Positions 1 through 11,061 of a DNA stretch of 64,000 nucleotides are shown piece by piece. The notes under the pieces were generated by a model that made no database searches, was not told where the DNA came from, and was given only the letters and a program-made list of their open reading frames with translations. Position 1 is the first letter of the stretch. Each line of letters opens with the position of its first letter. The position numbers and the translations under genes are program-made. The stretch is taken from assembly GCF_000210295.1 (NCBI RefSeq), contig NC_026744.1, positions 4,044,617-4,108,616 of the forward strand. Direction: 5' to 3'. The stretch is from Trypanosoma brucei gambiense DAL972. Its lineage: Eukaryota > Euglenozoa > Kinetoplastea > Trypanosomatida > Trypanosomatidae.

Positions 1-974
1 GCATTCGCAGTGTGTGAATCTTCTTGCCTTCATCTTGAGCATTCACTCGCGGGTCCCCTATGGGAGGCACATTTGTGCAGAGCCTCTTAGTGAAACCCAA
101 GGTACCTGATTTATGAGGCGCATCCCAACCACTGGAGCACCATCCCCCCACAAAACTCAGTCGTTGGTGTATTGGGTGATTGTGAAAATGAAGTCAACCT
201 CTTATGCCTACGAAATGCTCTCCTGTATCCCTCGATGTCAGGTAGTATCCCACAGCCATTTCGTATGCAACTTTATCAACGCATCCCAGTCCCGCCTCTT
301 TGGGCGTGTGCACTCTCTCCATCCACCGGAAGGTGAGGCTGAGAACCACTAGGCGATGACACCCTAGCACACCCTTGCTTGGGTGATTCCAAAGTAGGAG
401 GTTCTAGGCGTTTCATTCTCGGGAATTCCACTCTGACGACGCTACTGCTCCGAGTTCTATGAATATTTTTCCCTTCTGACTTTACTGTTTATTGAACGTG
501 CTCTAACACTCCCCCTTGGCGGCTTCAACGCGAGTGCCGAAAGCGTTTGGTACCTTTACATTATCAATTTCCCTTCACATAGCAGTGAGATGCAACAAAT
601 CACGAGTACGTACAACACCCGACCGACACTCTGTTGTTCACCATGGTGACCCACGGTGCAGGTTAAACGCACCACGCACTGCCATACCCTTGAAGTGACA
701 GCCTCCGCACCTTTTACTTCTTAGAAGATACCACAAACAGAATTGCCATCCTCCTCCAATTTCCAACCTAGTCCCTCTTTTTCTAACCTCGGACTCAGCG
801 TTAAAGGGAGAAATAACATTGGGTGCAAAGGGAAAACTTGTACACGCGTTGATTCAGATGCAAGCCCATCCAACTGACTAATGAAAACTAGGGCTTGAGG
901 GGGGGGGCACATTTTTATGCAATACACGACAAGCTAATTCCACAGAAGCTGAAGAATTACGGCAAAAAGTGGCA
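1..974. other. Non-coding or degenerate left end
   Basis: No convincing gene is seen on either strand. The open frames are short, have no recognisable domain and look like chance. There is a G8 run near 901-908. As transcription of all neighbouring genes runs leftward, this would be downstream of the broken membrane-protein gene at 975-2072. Confidence 0.5.
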
Positions 975-2072
975 TCAACCCCAGCACACTATGCGGTTAA
1001 CCTGCAAAATGGAGGCTGTGCCTATTATCACAATGGAATAAAATCTCTGGTTGGACGTGATTTTGCTTCTTTGCCCCCCTTTTTGGCCATATGCACGCCC
1101 TCTCCCATTTTTTATTCTACACTGCGAATATTTACTTCCAACAATGTAGAGCATCAGCAAGCAAAACGCACATATTATCACCAAGCATCGTGACCCTTCA
1201 CCCATGCTGTTACTTTCCTCGTCAACGCCATAATGACCCATATGCACTCTTTTTTTTTCTGTCTCAAGAAATTCGTTCGCTTCACCTAGTTTAGCATAAA
1301 TTTCACGACAAAATTTCATCGCCACCACCACCTCCTCCCTATTGAAGTATTGCACTTCTTTATTGACCTGGATACTGCATGTTACGGTGGATGAACCCCC
1401 GCTTTTGTTTGGGATTTTCGTGAAACGAAGGAGTACAGCTCCACCCTCGCTTCCTTTCCCCGTGCACTTCGATGATGCAACATCCTTGCGTGTTCCAACA
1501 GATAATGCAAACTGGTATTCCACATTCATTTGACAGCGACCAAAAAGAAATCGACAGCGCGTTAAATCACCATTAACCCGATCTGAATCCAATTCCGAGA
1601 CTCCCGATTCGCAACTTCCCGTTACGTTATGATGCCAAGGCGACAACCGTAAGAAGGCCTCCTCCCGTACCGGCATCCGTTTAAGGTCCTCTGAACGAGA
1701 TCGCTTCTTAAGCCTAAAATAACGGTTGTTAAATTCATTTAGCAATCTTCCTAAGCTCACACTGTAAACGGTAATATTTTTCTTTAACGCCTTCATATAT
1801 TCCCTCACCCGTCGTCTCCCCTTTATCTTCAGCTCACTCGTGGGATCAATAACTCCCTTAATGTGCTGTTCCAACCAATAGGGATGCTACTCAAAGAGAG
1901 TGATATTGGCTAATAGTTGCCTCTTTATCTGTGCCTTGCGATAGAAGACTTCGTAACCGAAAACCCCCGGATTGTTCATATCTATCTGTGTAGCCCATCC
2001 TGTATTTTTTTCCGTTGCTCCACAACTGTAAAATATATGTAACACGAAATAACAAGCATATACCCTTTTCAT
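975..2072 (-). pseudogene. Nonsense-interrupted type I surface-glycoprotein-like gene
   Basis: One continuous minus-strand frame of 366 codons starts at ATG 2072 and is broken by a single in-frame TAG at 1887-1889 (codon 62). Without the stop it would have a signal peptide (MKRVYACYFVLHIFYSCGA), a roughly 250-residue ectodomain with N-glycosylation sequons (NIT before the stop, NIT and NVT after it), one transmembrane segment (CLVIICAFCLLMLYIVG) and a basic tail. This is the layout of trypanosome invariant surface glycoproteins and similar type I receptors, but I do not recognise a family from the sequence. After the stop no ATG opens a long frame soon: the 299-codon remainder begins at TTG. 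It may be a pseudogene, a sequencing error or a readthrough case; pseudogene is the simplest reading. The tail after the transmembrane segment is unusually long and may itself be degraded. Confidence 0.55.
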
Positions 2073-3069
2073 TCCAGGAATTATCTGCCTCTTCCGCTTG
2101 ATTTCGGTGTTACACGTCCAAACCTACTTTGTCCCACCCACCCCCTACGCACACATTGAATAAGTAAATAACCTAATCAATTGACGTCAAGGCTTAAACC
2201 CCCCCCCCCCAAACTGGCGAAGGCGCGAAACCAAGGGGAGAACGAGGTCACATATGTGTTGGGTGGAAAGTAATAACTGGCGCGGGAGCTGTTACATTAT
2301 TTGACATGCGTATGTTTGTTTGGTAGGGCACCGGAAAGAAATGCAGCCCCAGGGCCAAGAACTTTATCCGTGGAATTGGTGATAAGGGCATCCTGTTTGT
2401 TGAAGCATTGCTTTTCTAGCCGTTGCAACTCCCATCATAACCCGCACAAATTGCCCTAATATCCTGAATGTAATTCTACCTACCAAATATCGGAACGTTG
2501 GGGGTGCTTTCGCTAGGCTGGTGAGAAAAAATACTTCACACAATGTAGTAGCACCCGCATCAGACGAATGCTTGATCCTGCTTAATCTTTGCTGTGCGCA
2601 CCAAACATCCAAACTCCACTAGCATCGATATTCTTCCCGCGACAAACGAGGTTCACGTTGTCATCAGAGTCAAATAACTGTGGGAGAGGAAGCCGCCACC
2701 GCCATCAGACCCATCATGCCGCGCAAATTCTACTCAATAAGAGGCATGTGAGGGGGCGGTGGCGACGTGACGGGTAAAAGTTACGACGAAAAGAGTGTTA
2801 TGTGTGTCTGTGAAAGTGTGGCGAGCGTTGAAGCGACAGCTCTTTAAGTTGTTCCCCAAGTTTGTTTGAGGGGACTGTCGGTGCGGGAATGAAGGCAGAC
2901 AGTTCACGCGGAGAATGGTAAAGACGAAAAGTTGTAATCTTCTTTTAGAAGCACTACACAAATGAAAGCTAACGTGTGCAGGTGGTGACGCATGCGCTTG
3001 GATACTCAGTTCTCCGGGAGACGACGCTTTGCGTACACGAGAATACGCACGAGCCTGTGAGTGGAAGGG
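2073..3069. other. Spacer, no gene seen
   Basis: About 1 kb between the tomosyn-like gene and the broken membrane-protein gene. It contains a C10 run near 2201-2210 and only short, featureless open frames. It probably holds the 3' UTR of the gene at 3070 and the trans-splice region of the broken gene. Confidence 0.5.
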
Positions 3070-6000
3070 TTAGAACCAGCTATTTTTTTGCTTCTGATTT
3101 AACTTCCGGGCCAATGCCTCAAATGTGGTCGCTTCCTGCGCCAACTCACGCGATTTACTTTCAATTTGGGAAATTTTTTCACCTCGCTCATGCACCTTGA
3201 CTTCGTTCTCCCTCATCATCTGCAGCGCCTCGGTCACACTGACGTTCTCCCGCGCGGCAACAGCCTTGAGCTCGCTGTACCGGCTTCCTCTCCTATCCTC
3301 GCTTCCTTTCCTTTCAGATCTCCTTTGGGACAGGACCGCTCCGTCTCTCCCTTTCTCAACAATGGAATCGGGCCGAGGGTGCTGTGGTGCAGCCCCCTCC
3401 ATCTTTTTCACCAAAACATTTGTTTCAATCTTCGTAGCTGCCTCCTCCCAGGACTGTGTGGTCAACCGTTTCAGCAGCCCCTGCTCTTGCTTTACTGCCG
3501 GCGGGGGTGGCAAAAACTGCAAGTAAGACCGGAAGGTTGGTGGTGCGGGTACGTGGCGGATGCCTTCCAAAGGTTCCGCAGTCAAACGAAGCTGGTCACT
3601 AACATTGCTTTCAGCTGAAACGATAAGATGCCCAAGTGCTCCCGACACTCCTACCACGTAGATGTGAAGCCCACTTCCTTCTATGTAGTGTGTGTGGAGG
3701 CGGAGGTCGTTTTCATCACAAAGACAGAGCATCGTATGCTCCGCCAGTCGCTGACCACTCTCGAGGTCTAATACGTTGAACCATCGCCATCCATTTGCGT
3801 CCCGACTCATCACGACCACCACGCGGAGAGACATGCAAACCCCCACTTGCTCAACGGAGCGTCCCCGCCCCACCACAGGGGGTTGCGTGCGGTTCGATGG
3901 AGCTTCTCCCGACAAAAGCCGCTCAGCAAGATATAAGTGAACCTTGCGTCCATTCCAAAGAACAACCGTTGGGTCAGGCGGGGAGTCTTCACCCAGTACG
4001 TTTCTCAGGCGGCTTCTTTCCTCTTCCTGTTTTTCCTGCTCGTCTTCTGCATGAAGATCACACTGCAAGGCATCATAGGGCCATCCGGGATTCACTTCCA
4101 CCGCGACAATTCGACTACCTGGTGTGACAACTCCTCTCAAGGTGTACTCGCCGTCTGCACTCACAACCACTTCCCCACCAGAGACAACAACACTCAGGCG
4201 AAGGTCTTTTGAATTAGACGAGGGGAGCAATGTCCACTCCGTATCGGTCCCACCAACTCTCCCGTACCATAAACCTCCGGGGGGTTCTGCACACCACCGC
4301 AGCTCAACAGCAAAAATGACGCGGCCGAATACATCGCGGAAACTGACGGTGCCTCGAAAATCAGAATTTTTCTCGGCACTGGGGTCACTTTTACCATCTG
4401 AAACACCGGCATGGGGAGCTCTAACCACAAGGCTGGCGACCCCTGCCGATACCGAAAACTGTGGAGTTGAACTGCACAACATGACTTTGTCGTAGCTCCA
4501 CCTACCATCATCCTCCCGGTGATAGCCGAGCATCTGCATGTCGGACATGTTCCAGATTATTAGCCCTCGATCGTTTGAGAGAGTACAAAACAAGGCCAAA
4601 AAGCTGTTCTTACCCTCACAAACAGGGCCAGTACTGCCGGCTGAACAACTTCGACCCATCCAAACTGTGTCAAAAGATGTTACAGATGCGCCCGCTGGAA
4701 ATAGGCCTCCCGGATAATGAACCATGGCGGGCGCATTCCCTTCCCCAGTGACCCCGCCGCTTAGGTCAACGATGACCAAGTTCCCATTACGCAGTTGCAG
4801 AAGGATGCTCATCCCACCACGCACCAACTGAAAGGCTTGCGGTGTAAGTTCCCGCTGTTCAATTCGGCAGTCTGCCAACTTTGCGGTCCGCGCGATAATC
4901 TCAGCTTCTCCATCTTGTCCATCGTCCCCGACACTAGCTCCGCCAAATATGAGTTGCTCTTTTGAGAGGGTCATAATATGTTCCACATGTGGTGGTGAGA
5001 ATCGCACGGCATTTACTGATACCCCCATTTCGTCAGCCAAAACGCGTAGTATAAACTCAGTCCTGCAAGGATGCTTTGGAAGGGCTTCCTCGAGTATGAC
5101 GACCGCCGAGCCCGTAGGCAATGACGCGCGGGCGTTAGCAGCAGTATTCTGTTCGATTACAGTAGCCGATACTGGGAGACACTCATTGGTTAGGGGAAGG
5201 AAGCATACAGCCCCAGTAGCCGAATACGGAACCATACCCAGAAGTATTTCTTTCTGTAGTCCCTTTCCTTCCACATCGCCTTCGCACTCCAAGCAGGCTA
5301 GGACAGTAGCCCATGGATCTTCCGGGTCTGGTTGTAAAGAAGCGCCATGCCAAATGGCTCTGGTAACCTCCGCGGGGGGGGACACCAGCAACATTTCATC
5401 CCACGGAAAGGGTTCGGGCATGACGTTTCTTAACGGGACAGCGGACTCCACATTTCGTTGATATCGTGAGCGCCGTACCAAAAGAGGGCCCAGGTCTTCA
5501 GATAGCACAAGAAGTGTGTCCAAGTCCGAGTCCTTCCATTCGCTCAACCAGTAACCCGGCCCAACGCATGGAATGACACGGCAGAGGTCAAGTGATGATG
5601 ATTCATCGCCTTCACACTGCAGCGGCAGGATTTTCGCCTTTATGTGTGACAAAATGTCCTCCCGCTGAATTAATCGCTTCTCTTCCAAGTTAATCACAAG
5701 TTCCACAATATCACAAGTGGAGTGCAGCAAAAAATGCAGGGGCGACTTCTTCTCGGACCGCGCACCATGTGGTGGGTCGCTGGAGTGCGCGATGTACATG
5801 CCGGTAGACGACACCACTTCGTCGTTTGGTCCCCCGACCGGGGAGCAAGGACGGCATCCGGTTTGTACACTCCACATGAGTGCCACTGACCTTTCCTTGT
5901 CTTTCTTGCCGTTTTCCGCCCATATGTAAAGGGCGGAAGCGTCAAACGCCGCGGCAACAACGAAGGAAGCTCCAGGGGTATACCTGCATGCCGTAATACC

Positions 6001-6726
6001 ACACCCCGTTTGGGGTTCTGGCAGGGAAAAGAAACGACTGAGACGATTTTCGTCCACATACCACTTGCACACCCCAGCCGCACCGGCGACAACCGCAATA
6101 AATGTATTCGGATTACTCGGGCTGCTATTCATAGAAAGCACGTAGCCTCGTGGTGCCCACTCGCTTGAAGCTGATGAGAAAAAGGGGCGGCAAAGATTCA
6201 TTGTGCTCGTTGTTAGTGCCGCCCACACCAACTGCTGAGTTGAACCACTCTCCTGTAGCCTCCAGTACATAACCGTACCATCCTCACAGCCTACTGCGCC
6301 CCACGTCACACCCTGCGGTACGTGAAGACTGGTAAACAGCACCCCCCTTTTCCCGCATGGGGACAACGCAGAAGAGATCCCATGAAATGCGTAGTCGAGA
6401 AGCACCAGCCGCTCCGGGGAGAGCAGCAGCACACTTGAAGTTCCAGAAAAGATGCTACAGTCAATCCAACGGACGCAGTTTGGGACCTGCAGCAGCATCT
6501 GCCGCCTACCACGCGCAACAAGCAGTGCAGGCACTTTATTGCCGACGCATAGGACAACTTGGCGAACCGGGTCATGGGCACAAAGATGATATGAAGTGTA
6601 ATCCACCGTTTCATCCACGCACTGCATTTGGGCCCGCTTCAGGGTCGCTGCTTCGGGGTCACCTGCCTCGGTCTTGAACGCCGTTACGTCCGAAGGATTC
6701 AGCCATCGCATCAAATTTTCGAACAT
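3070..6726 (-). CDS. Tomosyn/Lgl (Sro7)-like WD40 protein with C-terminal R-SNARE-like helix
   Basis: A 1218-residue protein. The first ATG is at 6726; the frame is open five codons further to a GTG at 6741, which is not a likely start. Most of the protein is degenerate beta-propeller sequence with WD-like blades (for example VGCEDGTVMYWRL and LFCTLSNDRGLIIWNMSD). The last 60 residues form a helix (EVKVHERGEKISQIESKSRE) that resembles an R-SNARE motif, including the arginine expected at the zero layer, and there is no membrane anchor. Double propeller plus unanchored R-SNARE-like tail is the tomosyn/Lgl/Sro7 architecture; these proteins bind Q-SNAREs and regulate vesicle fusion at the plasma membrane. 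A role in exocytosis, in trypanosomes probably at the flagellar pocket, is inference. A T9 tract and CTGTAG precede the ATG on the sense strand. Confidence 0.75.
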   Translation of the reverse strand: MFENLMRWLNPSDVTAFKTEAGDPEAATLKRAQMQCVDETVDYTSYHLCAHDPVRQVVLCVGNKVPALLVARGRRQMLLQVPNCVRWIDCSIFSGTSSVLLLSPERLVLLDYAFHGISSALSPCGKRGVLFTSLHVPQGVTWGAVGCEDGTVMYWRLQESGSTQQLVWAALTTSTMNLCRPFFSSASSEWAPRGYVLSMNSSPSNPNTFIAVVAGAAGVCKWYVDENRLSRFFSLPEPQTGCGITACRYTPGASFVVAAAFDASALYIWAENGKKDKERSVALMWSVQTGCRPCSPVGGPNDEVVSSTGMYIAHSSDPPHGARSEKKSPLHFLLHSTCDIVELVINLEEKRLIQREDILSHIKAKILPLQCEGDESSSLDLCRVIPCVGPGYWLSEWKDSDLDTLLVLSEDLGPLLVRRSRYQRNVESAVPLRNVMPEPFPWDEMLLVSPPAEVTRAIWHGASLQPDPEDPWATVLACLECEGDVEGKGLQKEILLGMVPYSATGAVCFLPLTNECLPVSATVIEQNTAANARASLPTGSAVVILEEALPKHPCRTEFILRVLADEMGVSVNAVRFSPPHVEHIMTLSKEQLIFGGASVGDDGQDGEAEIIARTAKLADCRIEQRELTPQAFQLVRGGMSILLQLRNGNLVIVDLSGGVTGEGNAPAMVHYPGGLFPAGASVTSFDTVWMGRSCSAGSTGPVCEGKNSFLALFCTLSNDRGLIIWNMSDMQMLGYHREDDGRWSYDKVMLCSSTPQFSVSAGVASLVVRAPHAGVSDGKSDPSAEKNSDFRGTVSFRDVFGRVIFAVELRWCAEPPGGLWYGRVGGTDTEWTLLPSSNSKDLRLSVVVSGGEVVVSADGEYTLRGVVTPGSRIVAVEVNPGWPYDALQCDLHAEDEQEKQEEERSRLRNVLGEDSPPDPTVVLWNGRKVHLYLAERLLSGEAPSNRTQPPVVGRGRSVEQVGVCMSLRVVVVMSRDANGWRWFNVLDLESGQRLAEHTMLCLCDENDLRLHTHYIEGSGLHIYVVGVSGALGHLIVSAESNVSDQLRLTAEPLEGIRHVPAPPTFRSYLQFLPPPPAVKQEQGLLKRLTTQSWEEAATKIETNVLVKKMEGAAPQHPRPDSIVEKGRDGAVLSQRRSERKGSEDRRGSRYSELKAVAARENVSVTEALQMMRENEVKVHERGEKISQIESKSRELAQEATTFEALARKLNQKQKNSWF

Positions 6727-6743
6727 CTCCAAGTTACCCACAG

Positions 6744-6768
6744 CTACAGAGTCAAATAATCAAAAAAA
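6744..6768 (-). promoter_or_regulatory. Candidate spliced-leader acceptor for the tomosyn-like gene
   Basis: On the minus strand a run of nine T (plus-strand A run at about 6760-6768) is followed by TGACTCTGTAG, whose AG (6744-6745) lies 18 nt before the ATG. Polypyrimidine tract plus the first AG is the usual trans-splice signal in kinetoplastids. Predicted from sequence only. Confidence 0.4.
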
Positions 6769-7840
6769 AAGTATGAACAACAATAGATAGTGCAAATCTG
6801 GACCTGTGCGCTGGGGAACAGTGTCTACTTCAAACTGCAGCGAAGTATTACCGAAAAAAAATCCACATACAAGTGAAAATACGTGGGTGGGGCGAGACCG
6901 TTGTCAGAAGGGGGGAAACATACGTCACTGTCCGTGAAATGTGATTGGATGGCAGTAGCATGGAAAAATATTTAGCGTTCTCTCGTTTAAACGGAAGGAA
7001 TATAACAACTGGAAGGAAAAAAATAAATACTCATCCGCAGCCGCGCCGGGCACCCTAGAAAAAGTTTCTAGTTTTTACAAGGTAAGTTAGTCTCGGTCCT
7101 TAACTCAACTCATCGTGGCACGGAATGTAACTCAGAGCACCGTTCCGTGGCCTTTTTCTAATCCCGCTGCTGTGGCGCAAGTCGAAATCGTACGTGTGCG
7201 CATAAGATTTATTCGTGGGCACCGAAAATATATTGGTAGTTCATATGAGCTTTATGGTTTGGGCTAGTGGTTGATTCCAAGAGAGAGAGAGCAGAGATGC
7301 AATGAAAGACGTAATATACGGAAGCTCACCGATCCAATTTCCCCTTCCCCGGTTATCAAACGGAGTGGAATGTCTTGGTCCGCTTGATCCGAACTCCACG
7401 TAAACAGCGGAGGCATTCGTGCAGACGCTTATGGGGCGAGCAAAAAATAAATAAAAGATAAACAACTAAATTAATGAAACACGGCATAAATAATAATAAT
7501 AATAGTAAATGAGCACCGGCGGCATAAAACAAAACTTTTTAATGACGAATAAAAACTATGACAACGTGGAGGAACGTCTCAGCCTTGTATATATCAATAC
7601 GAACTTCGCCACTAGAAACAACCAGCGCGTATGAAATAAAACAAAAGCGTAAGTGACTGAGTTCTGAATTCAATACAACCAAGTCACAACCCATCCCCAC
7701 GCCCTGTTACGCCCGTTTGCCGCGTTCCCCTATTTTTTCGTTTAACGATATTGAAAATTAAGGCGAAAGGAAAGGGAGGTATCCAAAATAAAAATAAGAA
7801 TAAAAAATACGGGTGCAAAAGCAACATAGAATAAAAATCT
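6769..7840. other. Spacer, no gene seen
   Basis: About 1.1 kb, A/T-rich in its right half with a short (AAT)n run at 7491-7503. No open frame with coding character was found. It should hold the 3' UTR of the gene at 7841 and the 5' region of the tomosyn-like gene. Confidence 0.5.
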
Positions 7841-8869
7841 TTATGCACCACTCCGTCCAACCACAAGAAAGGGCGGCAAATGTGCGTACTGTGAGGGAAC
7901 GAACGGCCTGAAGGGAGGTAGCGGCTCGACCTCAACACCCACAAGGTGTTCACCCACCTCGACCGGATGTAGATCATTAAAGTGCAATACAACTGTCAGC
8001 CTACGACGTTGCTGCGTTTCCTTCGCACAGGAAGGAAACCTGCGCCCATCAAACCATGCCGCAGCATCCTCCGTGGGGTGGCACTCCCCTGTATTAAGCA
8101 ACTTCCTTGTGGTACCGAGCAACTTGGAGGCTACAGGGCGGCAGAGGAAAATGTTCACAGCGCCGTAGCCCGTCATATAAGTCACACACGTTTTGGACAG
8201 CTCCTGTTGCTCTCGCTCCAATATAACACGGATGGGCGGCATGACACTACGCGGCGTCACGCGGTCACTTCTTGGCTCCCACCACAGTCGAATACTCATG
8301 GAGCGGTGGGCCGCGCATATCTGCAGTTCAGAGTCCAGCCGTGTCAACTTGTGGGTGCCGGAGAGCGTTGTGATCGCCTTCCGAATACGTGCGTCACGCG
8401 TGTCGCCTTGTGTTACGATCCCAACTGTAAAGTAGTTGGCGGACGTTCGTGTGATGTAAACACCCATAACAAGGGCCCTCCGTCGCGGAGTGCAACGGTC
8501 CGTGCCAAATATACTTGCGGCAGCGCGATGCGCTGCATGTTTCCACAGGAGTTCGGCGCTTTTCTCTGAAAGATCCTCCGCTATATGGCTGCGAGTTTGA
8601 ACTGTGTACCCGGCATACGAGGCCATCATGGAGAGTGATTCCTGGTGGGCAAGAGCGGAAAGATGCCGGTGCAAAACCGACATATTATCATCGTCGGCAT
8701 TAGAAGTTGGTACCGCGGCTGCCCCCTTTCCAACGTGGTGCTCGACAGTGTGAAAAACGTCCGAAATTTTCTCACAGACTTTAATAGGCTCGCTCTGCCC
8801 AAGCGTCTCGTGTCTGTAGAACACGCATGCGACATCTGTTGGACGCATATACGCTGTAATACTTGTCAT
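7841..8869 (-). CDS. Hypothetical protein, 342 aa
   Basis: Starts at ATG 8869. I do not recognise a family. The protein looks globular and mostly soluble, without a signal peptide or membrane segment. It has a His/Ala-rich helical stretch (residues about 55-125), a central alpha/beta-like part (ALVMGVYITRTSANYFTVGI, followed by TQGDTRDARIRKAI), and a proline-rich C-terminus ending FLVVGRSGA. It is a real gene by size, by its ATG and by its spacing within the cluster. Function is unknown. Confidence 0.7.
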   Translation of the reverse strand: MTSITAYMRPTDVACVFYRHETLGQSEPIKVCEKISDVFHTVEHHVGKGAAAVPTSNADDDNMSVLHRHLSALAHQESLSMMASYAGYTVQTRSHIAEDLSEKSAELLWKHAAHRAAASIFGTDRCTPRRRALVMGVYITRTSANYFTVGIVTQGDTRDARIRKAITTLSGTHKLTRLDSELQICAAHRSMSIRLWWEPRSDRVTPRSVMPPIRVILEREQQELSKTCVTYMTGYGAVNIFLCRPVASKLLGTTRKLLNTGECHPTEDAAAWFDGRRFPSCAKETQQRRRLTVVLHFNDLHPVEVGEHLVGVEVEPLPPFRPFVPSQYAHLPPFLVVGRSGA

Positions 8870-9319
8870 TTCCCTTCCGTTATTACACGGCCACTCCCAC
8901 CGGAGAGGGTATCTGCGGAGTTCGACACTTTCCTGGATTGTGTATTTTTTGATTTTTATTGATTAAAGTCAACAGCTTTTGACCTGGATTGCCTTTATCA
9001 GGGGAAAATGCATGTTAAGAGGAGCAACCAGTGGTGAGATTGCGCAAACACAGCCAACAGAACTAGGAGGGAAGGGTGATGCACCCGACATCAACCTGTG
9101 GGAACTTGGGGAAAGTAAGGTTGTGAGGAGGAGAAGGTTTATTCGCACAGATTCCCCTTTTAGTCAACAAGTTGCCTCAACGAGGTATGCACACACACAC
9201 ACATATATATATGCACTTAAACCCCACGGGCGTCCACTCCTGCACCTCCTCAGGCTGGAAGGCGCGTGAAGCACATGAGCGCCTTCGGAGGGTGACGAAC
9301 CGCCAATGCGGCCATACAC
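8870..9319. other. Spacer with (AC)n/(AT)n dinucleotide run
   Basis: A short microsatellite at about 9189-9213 changes from AC to AT repeats. The plus-strand frame at 8979-9269 has no coding features. Presumed UTRs of eIF3k and the 342-residue gene. Confidence 0.5.
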
Positions 9320-9937
9320 CTACAACGACACAATGGTGACAGTATCTGAGAACCGCTTTAGCTCTTGATTGGAGTCGCTCTCCGGGGCATTAAAAACTGA
9401 TTTCTGAAATACCACCGACTGCTCATCGGCCCCAACAAGCTGCACTGCGTCACCCGCAATGCGTGCCGCCTCCCTCAGCACCTCTTCAAGCTTTTCTCCT
9501 GACTTCAGACCCAGGTAAACACTGAGGTCTTTGGTTTGAATGTGTCCAAGCGTACAGCCAATCACCGTTAGGATGGCGGCGCGCATGCTTGGCTCGAAGC
9601 TTGGCCGCGCTGGGAGTGTACCTTCGGACTCCCGCCACACTTGCCAGAACTGAGGGAAGTTACCCGAACTGAGGTAATTCTCCAGATCGTAAATGAGGAT
9701 TATATCCTTTTCAATATAAGAGGCGTCCTGCACGTGGCTGGAAATGAGAGAGATACAGGCGGAAAAGTCGCTGGTGTGGAAACGTGGAAGCGCCTGCAGC
9801 AAAATTCCCAGCAAAAGCTGTTTTTCCGGTTGACTGCCCGATACGACATAGCTCTTAAGGAAACGGAGAAACAGTTGGAGATCATACTTATCCTGCTGAA
9901 GCGCCTCACGCAGCTCCTTGTCCAAATCTTGGTTCAT
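9320..9937 (-). CDS. EIF3K: Eukaryotic translation initiation factor 3 subunit K
   Basis: A 205-residue protein starting at ATG 9937; human eIF3k is about 218 residues. The order of conserved blocks follows the family: YDLQLFLRFLKSY, LLLGILLQALPRFHTSDFSA, an ILIYDLENYLSSGNFPQFWQ block, then a winged-helix-like C-terminus (LGHIQTKDLSVYLGL). eIF3k is a PCI/HAM-domain subunit that sits with eIF3l on the octameric core of eIF3, which recruits mRNA to the 40S subunit in the cytosol. Nothing is truncated. The main alternative would be another small PCI protein such as Rpn12/CSN8, but the FPQFWQ block fits eIF3k best. Confidence 0.85.
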   Translation of the reverse strand: MNQDLDKELREALQQDKYDLQLFLRFLKSYVVSGSQPEKQLLLGILLQALPRFHTSDFSACISLISSHVQDASYIEKDIILIYDLENYLSSGNFPQFWQVWRESEGTLPARPSFEPSMRAAILTVIGCTLGHIQTKDLSVYLGLKSGEKLEEVLREAARIAGDAVQLVGADEQSVVFQKSVFNAPESDSNQELKRFSDTVTIVSL

Positions 9938-11061
9938 ATTCCCTTACCTTATTAACTTGTTGCAGAGTTTCTTCTTTCCCTTAGTCCGTAAACAAAACTT
10001 ATCTCCTTGTCTTTCGTTCTCCCTTCCGCACCTGTTTCCTTATTGGTTTCCGTGTGCAAAATCGCGGCACTTCTGGCGTAGATAGGGAGGGGGAGAAGGC
10101 ATAAGGATGGAGGAAATCTCGCGTGATAACAAAACAGCGCCAGCGGCAAGCATGGATGGCACTTGCCACAGTTGTGAGAGAGGAAAAGATGCGCTTCAGG
10201 TTAGCAATGAGTTATTTACTCCTCCCCCAAAATTCTCAGGCATCAAACAGACACACATCTTCCCAATGCAGTACTTCGTCGCCCCATTCAAGTAAATCTT
10301 GCTTGTACCCCTTTATCTCCAAACACTCACCATAGGCACCCCTTCCCAACACCTCCTCCTCCCTGAACATTTGAGCGTTAAAACAGGCGTGTTAGCACGC
10401 CAGAAAAAATTAAACGAGAACAGTAATGGGTAATGGAGGTGCTTTGGACTGGGATGCGCCAAAGGCAGCATTATGTGATTTGCGTGTGTACGTAAGCAGC
10501 GAATTGTCGGCACTACTCTCACCTTCCGACACATCGTGTCAATCCAAAAGATTATCAATGATCCCCGCCATCCGATTAGGCGATGATGAACCAATCCTGT
10601 GAAGGAATATAATTTTTGCCGCGCTAACACCCCATTTGCAGTGTCTTAAATCATTCATTATTGTACGCGAGTTACCAACCACACGTTGGCAACCTTACGC
10701 CCCTCAATGGTTATTCCTCATATCGATTTATTTTCCCACATTGTCTCTGTCCACATGCTGTGCGCGCGCCTCTCTGACTCTTTGACGCTAGTGGTCTCGG
10801 CAGCGTGTGAATTGCAAACGCGACAAGGTTATGGGATTATCTGCCGAGAAGGAAACGAAACCAGTGTTTAACTTCACCGTGAATCACTCACACTGTATGG
10901 TCTCGGAGCACGGGTGTACAACGCCTTTCTGACGAAGCGCTTAATAGATTGATCAAAACGCACATGCACCAGCCGCAGTGGTCACGGACAGCTGGAGAGG
11001 GGGTATGTGAACGAAGAACGGGCAATGGAAATTGGTGACCACGATGCAATCCACACTTTCC
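9938..11061. other. Spacer, no gene seen
   Basis: About 1.1 kb. A sense-strand polypyrimidine stretch opposite 10081-10117 could drive trans-splicing of eIF3k. The remaining open frames are short and featureless on both strands. Confidence 0.5.
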
